From Thermohalobaculum xanthum (lineage in GTDB: Bacteria > Pseudomonadota > Alphaproteobacteria > Rhodobacterales > Rhodobacteraceae): a stretch of DNA of 64,000 bases. Both the position numbers and the translations under genes were made by a program. Positions 27,529-35,124 of the stretch are shown here, one piece after another. The notes beneath the pieces are model-generated. The model was not told the origin of the DNA. It searched no databases and was given only the letters and a program-made list of their open reading frames with translations. The stretch is taken from assembly GCF_016623495.1 (NCBI RefSeq), contig NZ_JAEHHL010000008.1, positions 186,001 through 250,000 of the forward strand. Direction: 5' to 3'. Positions within the stretch are counted from its first letter, which is position 1. Each line of letters begins with the position of its first letter.

Positions 27529-28368
27529 ATGAGGCTATCGGCTCGACGCCCGGGCCACGGCGACCGCCGCTGCCACTTGATGCCCGAGGGTGAGGCGTGG
27601 TGGCCGGGATGGGCGGCCTGGCGGGGCGTGCACCGGCTTCTGGCGGCGGCATCCGTGGTTCTTCTCTCGGCCCTGCCCGGCCTTGCAGGCACTTCCGAGA
27701 TCGCCGGCACCGTGAACTGGACCGACGGAACCCGCGTACCCCCCGGGGCGCTGGTAACCGTGAAACTGCTCGATGTCGGCCAGCCCGAGGGAGCGGTCGA
27801 GCTTGCATCGATCGTGCTCAAGCCCGGGGACGAGGCGCCGCTCGGTTTCCGCCTGCTTTATGACGAGGCGCTGATCGCACCAAGGGGCAGCTACCGCCTG
27901 ACCGCCCGCATGGCCGTCGGCAAGCTCGCGCTGATGGAAAGCCTGCGCTCGACGCCCGTGCTGACCGTCGGCGGCACGGCCGATCCCGAGATCCTGCTCG
28001 AACGGATCAGGATCGCCGCCGGCGCACCGGAACGCAGCCCCGTCGGCCGCGAATGGGTCGTGGCCTCGATCCTCGACGAGCCGGTCACCGGCGCGGTCCG
28101 GGTGACCATGATGCTCGGCGACAACGGCACGGCACAAGGCTCATCGGGCTGCAACACCTTCACGGCAAGCTACGAGCTTTCACCGGAGGTGCTCGATCTC
28201 GGGTCGATCAAGCTGACCAAGCGCGGCTGCTCGACACCGATCATGCGCATCGAGCGAGGCTTTCTCAAAGCGCTCAGGGACGTCCGCGGCTGGCGCATCA
28301 ACGACCAGCAACTCCTGCTGCTCGACGCGGCGGGAACGGTGATGATGCGCCTCGACGAAGGGCGCTGA
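27529..28368 (+). CDS. YbaY-META domain envelope protein
   Basis: 279 residues. A hydrophobic segment near residues 35-55 ending LPGLAG looks like a signal or anchor after an unusually long basic N-terminus. It is followed by a YbaY-like domain (about 58-150, TVNWTDGTRVPPGALVTVKL) and a META/HslJ domain (about 165-279) with GSSGCNTFTASYEL and TKRGCSTPIM. Both domains are typical of envelope lipoproteins of unknown role linked to stress. I chose the second of two close ATGs because it is 8 bases from the GGAGGGAGG. Confidence 0.75.
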   Translation: MRLSARRPGHGDRRCHLMPEGEAWWPGWAAWRGVHRLLAAASVVLLSALPGLAGTSEIAGTVNWTDGTRVPPGALVTVKLLDVGQPEGAVELASIVLKPGDEAPLGFRLLYDEALIAPRGSYRLTARMAVGKLALMESLRSTPVLTVGGTADPEILLERIRIAAGAPERSPVGREWVVASILDEPVTGAVRVTMMLGDNGTAQGSSGCNTFTASYELSPEVLDLGSIKLTKRGCSTPIMRIERGFLKALRDVRGWRINDQQLLLLDAAGTVMMRLDEGR

Positions 28369-28376
28369 TCGGCGCC

Positions 28377-28754
28377 CTATTGGTCGGGGATCAGGGCCGT
28401 TCGGGTGATCAGCCACTCACCCTGGCGGCATTCCAAGATATTGAGCGAACATCCGCCCTCCTGGGTCGGCAACCCGTCCGGACCATCGACGATCACCGAC
28501 CAGTGCAGCAGGCAGTGGGCGTAGAAGCCGTCCGAGTGGTACTCGACGATGTCGATCCGCTTTTCGCGTTCCGAATCGTCGAACCAGTCCCGGTGGACGC
28601 TCTGGATCGCCGGGCGCCCGGTCACGATCGGCTCGAACGGGGTCATGATCACACCGTCGGGTGCATAGACCGCGGCGCAGCCGTGCGCGTCATGCGCGGC
28701 ATAGGCGCTGAGATAGTCCTCGATCAGGCCCTTGAGCTGGGTCTCGAATCTCAT
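28377..28754 (-). CDS. SnoaL/NTF2-like protein
   Basis: 125 residues, a single NTF2-like cone fold of the DUF4440/SnoaL kind (LIEDYLSAYAAHDAHGCAAVYAPDGV at the N-terminus, shown here in part as AAVYAPDGV). Such proteins are small enzymes or ligand-binding modules; no catalytic residue can be named. It is convergent with the META gene, eight bases apart, and alone on its strand. The pnp terminator lies just upstream. Confidence 0.75.
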   Translation of the reverse strand: MRFETQLKGLIEDYLSAYAAHDAHGCAAVYAPDGVIMTPFEPIVTGRPAIQSVHRDWFDDSEREKRIDIVEYHSDGFYAHCLLHWSVIVDGPDGLPTQEGGCSLNILECRQGEWLITRTALIPDQ

Positions 28755-28829
28755 GAGCGAGTTCCCCGCATTGATTTCCCGTCATACGGGAATATCGCAT
28801 GGAATCACCACGCTCGCCAAGATGCCAGA

Positions 28830-28866
28830 ACAATAAGAAGAAGCCCCGCAGGTGGCCTGCGGGGCT
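28830..28866 (-). terminator. Rho-independent terminator of pnp
   Basis: A perfect 11-base stem AGCCCCGCAGG / CCTGCGGGGCT (28842-28852, 28856-28866) with a 3-base loop. On the minus strand it is followed by TTCTTCTTATTG, a T-rich tail. It lies 46 bases after the pnp stop. Confidence 0.85.
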
Positions 28867-28912
28867 TTCGGGGATCGCGACAGGCCGAGTCGGCCCGGGC
28901 AGACTGCCGAAC

Positions 28913-31060
28913 TCAGTTCTCGGCAGTCTCCTCCTTTTCGCGAACGATCTCCTTGCCGGTCTCCTGGTCGACGACCTTCATCGACAGGCGGGTCTTGCCG
29001 CGATCGTCGAAGCCCATGAGCTTGACCTTCACGGACTGGCCTTCCTTCACGAGGTCCTTGGGGTTCGCGCCGCGCTCGTTCGTCATCTGGCTGATGTGCA
29101 CGAGCCCGTCACGCTTGCCGAAGTAGTTCACGAAGGCGCCGAAATCCATGATCTTGACGACCTTGCCGGTGTAGATCTTGCCGACTTCGGGCTCGGCCAC
29201 GATCGAGTTGATCATCTCGCGGGCCCGCTCGATGCACTCGGCGTCGGGCGAGGCGATCTTGATGACGCCGTCGTCGTTGATGTCGACCTTCGCGCCCGAC
29301 TCCTCGACGATCCCGCGGATGACCTTGCCGCCCGAGCCGATCACTTCACGGATCTTGTCGGGGTTGATCTGCATGGTCTCGATGCGCGGGGCATGGACCG
29401 AGAACTCGGAACGGCCCTCGGTCAGCGCGTTCGCCATCTCGCCGAGGATGTGCATCCGCGCATCCTTGGCCTGCGCCAGCGCCTGCTTCATGATCGCCGG
29501 CGTGATGCCGGCGACCTTGATGTCCATCTGCAGCGAGGTCACGCCGCTCGAGGTGCCCGCGACCTTGAAGTCCATGTCGCCGAGGTGATCCTCGTCGCCC
29601 AGGATGTCGGTCAGGACCGCGAACCGGCCGTCCTCCTCCAGCACCAGGCCCATGGCGACGCCGGCGACGGGCGCCTTGAGGGGCACGCCCGCGTCCATCA
29701 TCGACAGCGACGAGCCGCAGACCGTGGCCATCGAGGACGAGCCGTTCGACTCGGTGATCTCGGACACGATGCGGATGGTGTAGGGGAAGTCCGTCGCCGC
29801 CGGCAGAACCGCCTGCAGCGCGCGCCAGGCAAGCTTGCCGTGGCCGACCTCGCGCCGTCCCGGAGGGCCCATGCGGCCCGCTTCACCGACCGAGTAGGGC
29901 GGGAAGTTGTAGTGGAGCAGGAAGCGCTCGCGCCAGTCGCCTTCGAGGCTGTCGATGATCTGCTCGTCGTCGCCGGTGCCCAGCGTGGTGACCACCAGGC
30001 CCTGGGTCTCGCCGCGGGTGAACAGCGACGAGCCATGGGTGCGCGGCAGGATGCCGACCTCGCACTCGATCGGGCGGACGGTGAACAGATCGCGCCCGTC
30101 GATGCGCACGCCCTTGTCCACCAGGTCGCCGCGCAGCACCGAGGCCTCGAGCTTCTTGAACGCGCCCGAGACGGCGTTCTCGTTCTCGAGCTCTTCCTCC
30201 GAGAGGCCCGCGAGGACCTTTTCCTTGGCGGCCGAGATGGCGGCTTGGCGCTCCTGCTTGTCGCGGATCGCGTATGCCGCGCGCACATCCGCCTCTCCCA
30301 GCGACTTGACCTTCGCCTCGATCGCCGAGTTGTCCTCGGGCTGGAAGTCGAACGGCTCCTTCGCCGCGTCTTCGGCCATCGCGACGATCAGGTCGATCAC
30401 CGGCTGCATCTGCTCGTGGCCGAACTGGACGGCGCCCAGCATCTCGTCTTCCGACAGCTCGTAGGCCTCGGACTCGACCATCATCACCGCGTCCTTGGTG
30501 CCGGCGACGACGAGGTTGAGGCGCTGGTCGGGGTTGTCGCACAGCTTCTGCATGTCCTCGACCTTGGGGTTGAGGACGTAGCCGCCATTGGCGAAGCCGA
30601 CGCGCGCCGCGCCGATCGGGCCGCGGAACGGCACGCCCGAGAGCGTCAGCGCGGCCGAGGCCGCGATCATCCCGACGACATCGGGATCGTTCTCGAGGTC
30701 ATGGCTGAGGACCGTGACGATGACCTGGGTCTCGTGCTTGAAGCCCGGGACGAAGAGGGGGCGGATCGGCCGGTCGATCAGGCGCGACGTCAGCACCTCC
30801 TTCTCGGTCGGCTTCGCCTCGCGCTTGAAGAAGCCGCCCGGGATCTTGCCGGCGGCGTAGTAGCGCTCCTGATAGTGGACCGTAAGGGGGAAGAAATCGA
30901 GGCCGGCCTTCGGCTTCTTCTCGAAGACGACGGTGGCCAGCACCGTGGTCTCGCCGAGGCTCGCCACGACGGCGCCATCGGCCTGGCGGGCCATCTTGCC
31001 CGTCTCGAGGACGAGCGTCTCGCCGCCCCACTGCATTTCCTTGCGTACGATATCGAACAT
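28913..31060 (-). CDS. pnp: Polynucleotide phosphorylase
   Basis: 715 residues, normal length. It degrades RNA 3'-5' using phosphate and is part of RNA turnover complexes. Two RNase PH-like domains are separated by a helical domain. A KH domain (IGSGGKVIR, about 577) and an S1 domain ([17 protein letters not shown] from about 627) end the chain. The ATG at 31060 gives the standard N-terminus [13 protein letters not shown]; the open frame extends far upstream by chance. It follows rpsO after 356 bases, the classical rpsO-pnp order. Confidence 0.97.
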   Translation of the reverse strand: MFDIVRKEMQWGGETLVLETGKMARQADGAVVASLGETTVLATVVFEKKPKAGLDFFPLTVHYQERYYAAGKIPGGFFKREAKPTEKEVLTSRLIDRPIRPLFVPGFKHETQVIVTVLSHDLENDPDVVGMIAASAALTLSGVPFRGPIGAARVGFANGGYVLNPKVEDMQKLCDNPDQRLNLVVAGTKDAVMMVESEAYELSEDEMLGAVQFGHEQMQPVIDLIVAMAEDAAKEPFDFQPEDNSAIEAKVKSLGEADVRAAYAIRDKQERQAAISAAKEKVLAGLSEEELENENAVSGAFKKLEASVLRGDLVDKGVRIDGRDLFTVRPIECEVGILPRTHGSSLFTRGETQGLVVTTLGTGDDEQIIDSLEGDWRERFLLHYNFPPYSVGEAGRMGPPGRREVGHGKLAWRALQAVLPAATDFPYTIRIVSEITESNGSSSMATVCGSSLSMMDAGVPLKAPVAGVAMGLVLEEDGRFAVLTDILGDEDHLGDMDFKVAGTSSGVTSLQMDIKVAGITPAIMKQALAQAKDARMHILGEMANALTEGRSEFSVHAPRIETMQINPDKIREVIGSGGKVIRGIVEESGAKVDINDDGVIKIASPDAECIERAREMINSIVAEPEVGKIYTGKVVKIMDFGAFVNYFGKRDGLVHISQMTNERGANPKDLVKEGQSVKVKLMGFDDRGKTRLSMKVVDQETGKEIVREKEETAEN

Positions 31061-31416
31061 TCCGTTTCCTGTTCCCGGCCGGCGCCCGTATGGCCCGGCC
31101 CGTCTGTCGCGCCCAGACGGCGCGGCCCCTTGCGTTTCATCCTGACGCGTCCTGCCGGGGCGTGACAGGGGCGTCGTCGGACATGAGTGTCCGCGCTTCG
31201 GGACGGGCGCTGGGCCCTGGTGTCCCCGGGCGTCGGACGCGCCCGTCTCGGTCATGGCGGGCGGCGACACTGCCGACGCCCGTCCTTCCAGCTTCGTCGC
31301 CAGCGCGGCGCGCCGCCCGGCGTCGTGCAAAGCCCGATCCGCTGCCACGCGGTGCGCCTTGCCTCTAAGTGGTGCGGCGCGGCCCTGTCGGGACCGCGCC
31401 GCAACGTCGCATGGGC
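31061..31416. other. rpsO-pnp intergenic region, 356 bases, no gene
   Basis: No credible coding region is present. It holds at least two stem-loops: CGTCTG/CAGACG (31101-31119), close to the pnp start, and the long GC stem at 31374-31402, right after rpsO. In other bacteria this interval contains the site where RNase III and PNPase control pnp expression; the same role here is inference. Confidence 0.6.
31374..31402 (-). other. Strong stem-loop after rpsO
   Basis: A 9-base GC stem GCGGCGCGG (31374-31382) / CCGCGCCGC (31394-31402), with further partial pairing in the 11-base loop. It begins 14 bases after the rpsO stop on the minus strand. No T-run follows, so it is more like an mRNA processing or stability element, or a leaky terminator. 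Confidence 0.5.
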
Positions 31417-31686
31417 TCAGCGGCGGATGCCGAGGCGCCCGATGAGGTCGCGATAGCGCGCCTCGTCCTTGCCCTTGACGTAGTCCAGCAGCTTGCGGCG
31501 CTGGCTCACGAGCTTCAGGAGGCCACGCCGCGAATGCTTGTCCTTGGCGTGGGTCTTGAAGTGCTCGGTGAGGTTCGAGATGCGTTCGGTCAGGATCGCG
31601 ACCTGCACCTCGGGCGAACCGGTGTCGCTTTCCTTCGTCGCATATTCCTTGATGAGCGCTTCCTTGCGCTCGGGCGTTATCGACAT
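31417..31686 (-). CDS. rpsO: 30S ribosomal protein S15
   Basis: 89 residues, exact family length. It binds the central domain of 16S rRNA. S15 signatures are [16 protein letters not shown] and [26 protein letters not shown] lies before the ATG. It sits between truB (280 bases upstream, a gap with no gene) and pnp, an order conserved in many Proteobacteria. Confidence 0.98.
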   Translation of the reverse strand: MSITPERKEALIKEYATKESDTGSPEVQVAILTERISNLTEHFKTHAKDKHSRRGLLKLVSQRRKLLDYVKGKDEARYRDLIGRLGIRR

Positions 31687-31966
31687 CTGCCGACTCCTTC
31701 TTCAACGTCGAAAGCCCGCGTCCCTCGGGCCAGAGCCGGGATGTCGTCCAGCACGGTCTGGGGGGGCGGGCAACCGCGCCCTTTTGCGCGGTGCGCGCTG
31801 TATGCCGCCCTTTCGCGCGAAAATCCAGAGAAAATCGCCGCGAGGAACCGCTCTAGGGTCGGGGGCCGTCACGTTGCTCGCACGAACCAGCCCGCGTGTG
31901 CGCAGGGAACGCTGGCTCATTGAGAGCGAACGGTGGCAAGCCACCTGCTTCGGGCGCTTTGTCCGA

Positions 31967-32923
31967 TCAGGCTTTATGGCCTTCGGGCGTCCCACCAGCG
32001 GCCGGTGCCTGCGGCCGGTCGTCCTCGAAGTTGAAGACGCGCACCGGCTGAAGGAATGGGCCGCGCCGCTCGACGATGGCGCGGGGCCGGCGCTCATGCT
32101 CGACCCAGGCGAGATCGCTCTCCGCGATGTCGAGCCCGCCCAGAGCAATCGCCTGGCCATTGGCAAGACGTGCCGCATCGGCGGCGTCGGCGCGGCGGCA
32201 GGGAAACTCGGAAAGCCCCGCCTCGACCCGGAGGAGTGGCGCCGGCGCACCATCGCGGATCGCATCGAGCTGGTCGAACGGGATTGCGTCCTCGACCCTG
32301 AACGCCCCGCTCGCGATGCGCCTCAGGGCCGACACATGCCCGTGACAACCGAGCGCCTCGCCAAGATCGCGGGCGACCGAGCGGACATAGCCGCCCTTGC
32401 CGCAGGTCATCTCGATCTCGGCATGATCCGCATCGGGCCGCGCCACCATCACGATGCGATGGACCCTGAGCGGGCGCGCCACGAGCGCGAATTCCTCCCC
32501 CTCGCGCGCCAGGTCATAGGCACGCTCGCCGGCGACCTTGATGGCCGAGAAGCGCGGCGGCGTCTGCATGATGTCGCCCTCGAACGCAGCAAGCGCCGCG
32601 CGGATCTCGGCATCCGTCGGGCGGGCATCGCTCTCGGCGATCACCGCACCCTCGGCGTCATCCGTCGCGGTGGCCTGTCCGAGCCGCACGGTGAAGCGGT
32701 AGGTCTTCACCCCTTCCTGAGCCAGCGCGACCGTCTTGGTCGCCTCGCCGAAGGCCACTGCCAGCACGCCGGTCGCAAGCGGGTCGAGCGTGCCCGCATG
32801 GCCCGCCTTGCGGGCATCGAGCGCCCAGCGCGCCTTGTTCACGACCGCCGCCGAGGTCACGCCCAGCGGCTTGTCGATCACCAGCCAGCCATGGACCGGG
32901 TTGCCCTTTCGCCGCCGCGCCAT
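31967..32923 (-). CDS. truB: tRNA pseudouridine(55) synthase
   Basis: 318 residues. It makes pseudouridine 55 in the T loop of tRNAs. The catalytic aspartate is D48 in AGHAGTLDPLATG, preceded by the family motif DKPLGVTSA. Further TruB blocks are TPPRFSAIKVAGERAYDLAR and GGYVRSVARDLGEALG. It is first in the truB-rpsO-pnp run on the minus strand. Confidence 0.96.
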   Translation of the reverse strand: MARRRKGNPVHGWLVIDKPLGVTSAAVVNKARWALDARKAGHAGTLDPLATGVLAVAFGEATKTVALAQEGVKTYRFTVRLGQATATDDAEGAVIAESDARPTDAEIRAALAAFEGDIMQTPPRFSAIKVAGERAYDLAREGEEFALVARPLRVHRIVMVARPDADHAEIEMTCGKGGYVRSVARDLGEALGCHGHVSALRRIASGAFRVEDAIPFDQLDAIRDGAPAPLLRVEAGLSEFPCRRADAADAARLANGQAIALGGLDIAESDLAWVEHERRPRAIVERRGPFLQPVRVFNFEDDRPQAPAAGGTPEGHKA

Positions 32924-33024
32924 GCTCTCCGCCGTTCGCTCGTTGCTTGCCGGGCGGCTCTCCTAGCGCGGACGGCGCCGCGGCGAAACCCCAAGCCGCA
33001 CGCTGCGGCGGCCCGCGGCCGCCC

Positions 33025-35112
33025 TCAGCGGCCCTCGCGCCGCCAGGCGCCGAGGAACAGCAGGCCCGTCATCAGGGCCGCCAGCCACACCGGCAGCAGC
33101 GGCGTGAGGCGGATCCCCGTGACCCTGTAGGCCTCGCGGTCGACCATTCCGACCCACGAGCGGCCATGCGTGCGGCGCCCCTCGTCCACGAACCGCAGAT
33201 CGGGGGTGCCGTCGGCGAGCCAGCGGGCGTCGCCGCCGGTCGTCTCGGCCAGCGGCGCCAGAAGCTCCTCGCTGGCCAGCGGCATCTCGTACTCCTTCGG
33301 GCTGGGAGGGCCGACCGCCGCGACGGCCCTGCGCGCGCCGTCGCTGAAGCGCCACAGCCCCTCCTCGGCGTCCTCGATCACCGCCTGCCAGCGCCCCGGC
33401 CCTGCCGGTCGCAACGTGATCTCGAGCCGCTCGCCCGACGGTGTCACCGCGCCGACGGTCTCGGGCGGCGTCTCGGCCAGGGTGCGGCGCTCGATCAGGA
33501 CGCGCGTGCCCTCGGTCCGGGCGAACAGCGCCTCCTCCTCCAGTTCGGGCTCGCGCATCAACCAGTGGGCGGTGCGGCGCAACAGATCCGCCTGCGGCCC
33601 GCCTCCCTCGTAGCCCCGGCTCCAGAGCCAGGCGTGGTCCGACGCCAGCAACGCGACGCGCCCCTCGCCCACCCGGTCGAGGATCAGCAGCGGCCTGCCG
33701 TCGATCCCGTCCATGACGGCGTCACCGCTGGTCTGCGCGACATCGACATGCCTCAGCCAGCGGCCCCAGCGCGGACCGCCATCCTCGGCGATCCCGGCGG
33801 TGGCCTCGAGGCCAGCGGTCACCGGATGGCGCTCGCCCAGCGCGCTCACACGCGGCAGGAACGGGCGCTCGAAGACCTCCATGGTCGGGTCTCCGGGCAG
33901 GATCTCGCCCAGTGGCGTGCGCGCCAGGCTCTGTGGACCCGAGAACGCCGCTCCCGAGGCAACCAGGACCGCCCCGCCGTCGCGCACATAGCGCGCGATG
34001 TTCGCCAGGTAGGCGCTGGCGAGGACACCCCGCCAGCGGTAGCGGTCGAACACGATCAGGTCGAAGTTCGAGATCTTCTCGAGGAACAGCTCGCGCGTCG
34101 GGAAGGCGATCAGCGACAGCTCCGAGACCGGTGTGCCGTCCTGCTTGGCCGGAGGCCGCAGGATGGTGAAGTGGATCAGGTCGACCGTGGGATCGGACTT
34201 GAGAAGATCGCGCCATGTCCGCCCACCCGGATGCGGCTCGCCCGAGACCAGCAGCACCCGCAGCCGGTCGCGCACGCCGTTGACCGTGGCGATCAGCCGG
34301 TTGTTTCGGTCGGTGAGTTCCTCGGTCAGCACCGGCAGCTGAACGTCGACCACGGTGGGCCCGCCATGCGTGATCGGGATCTCGAGCTCGGTCTCGCCGC
34401 TCAGCATCATGCGCAGCGGGCGCGGAGCCCCGCCGTCGATCGAGACCTGGGCCGTGACGGCCCCGCCCAGCCCCGCGGGCCGTTCGCCCAGCGCCAGCGC
34501 GCGCATGCGGAAGGTCACGCTCTCGCCGACGATGCCGAAGGCCGGACCGTTGGTCAGTTCGAGCCGCAGGTCGAAGCCCTCGCGCGCACCGGCGATCAGC
34601 GGGTGGACGGGGGCGGGAAAGCCAGTAATCCGGCCTGCGTCATGGATCTGCCCGTCGGTCACGAGGACCGCGCCGGCGATGCGATCTGCCGACACCCGCG
34701 ACGCCGCGTCGTCGAGCGCCGAGAGGAGCCGCGTCCCGCGGTTCCTGCCCGTCGTATCCGGGCCGACCTCGATGACGCGCAGATCGAGCGGCGTTCCCGC
34801 CGCCTCCAGCTCGGCCGCCGCGGCGGTCAGGTGCTCGACCGCGGCATCGATCTGGGCCCGTCGGTCCTCGAGATCGGCGCTTTCAGTCCGGTCGACCACG
34901 AGGAAGCCGATGTTTCCAAGCGAATCGCGCTCCTCTCGCTTGAGCTGCGGCCCGCACAGCGCCGCCAGCAGCACGCCGAGCGCCAGAGCCCGCAGCCACC
35001 ATCCGGTCAGGCCGCGCCACATCGCGGCCCCCACGCAGAAGACGGCGAGCCCGGTGGCCAACGCAATCAGCGGCCAGGGCAGCAGGGGGTCGAAGGCGAT
35101 GGTCGTCTGCAT
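33025..35112 (-). CDS. Large membrane protein of the MoxR operon, amidotransferase-like
   Basis: 695 residues. Two N-terminal membrane helices (about 10-35 and 38-55) and one at the C-terminus (about 670-688) bracket a large soluble part. An early segment has a von Willebrand-like look (GFLVVDRTESADL). The middle (SNFDLIVFDRYRWRG, YVRDGGAVLVASG) resembles a class I glutamine amidotransferase-like fold without an evident catalytic triad. It is last in the moxR-DUF58-DUF4159 operon, 12 bases after the DUF4159 gene. It probably belongs to a membrane complex handled by the MoxR ATPase; its function is unknown. Confidence 0.75.
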   Translation of the reverse strand: MQTTIAFDPLLPWPLIALATGLAVFCVGAAMWRGLTGWWLRALALGVLLAALCGPQLKREERDSLGNIGFLVVDRTESADLEDRRAQIDAAVEHLTAAAAELEAAGTPLDLRVIEVGPDTTGRNRGTRLLSALDDAASRVSADRIAGAVLVTDGQIHDAGRITGFPAPVHPLIAGAREGFDLRLELTNGPAFGIVGESVTFRMRALALGERPAGLGGAVTAQVSIDGGAPRPLRMMLSGETELEIPITHGGPTVVDVQLPVLTEELTDRNNRLIATVNGVRDRLRVLLVSGEPHPGGRTWRDLLKSDPTVDLIHFTILRPPAKQDGTPVSELSLIAFPTRELFLEKISNFDLIVFDRYRWRGVLASAYLANIARYVRDGGAVLVASGAAFSGPQSLARTPLGEILPGDPTMEVFERPFLPRVSALGERHPVTAGLEATAGIAEDGGPRWGRWLRHVDVAQTSGDAVMDGIDGRPLLILDRVGEGRVALLASDHAWLWSRGYEGGGPQADLLRRTAHWLMREPELEEEALFARTEGTRVLIERRTLAETPPETVGAVTPSGERLEITLRPAGPGRWQAVIEDAEEGLWRFSDGARRAVAAVGPPSPKEYEMPLASEELLAPLAETTGGDARWLADGTPDLRFVDEGRRTHGRSWVGMVDREAYRVTGIRLTPLLPVWLAALMTGLLFLGAWRREGR

Positions 35113-35124
35113 GGCCCCCCGCCC

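Noticed and set aside
31061-31705. N-terminal extension of pnp to 930 codons
   Set aside because: It crosses rpsO in another frame; the known PNPase N-terminus begins at 31060.
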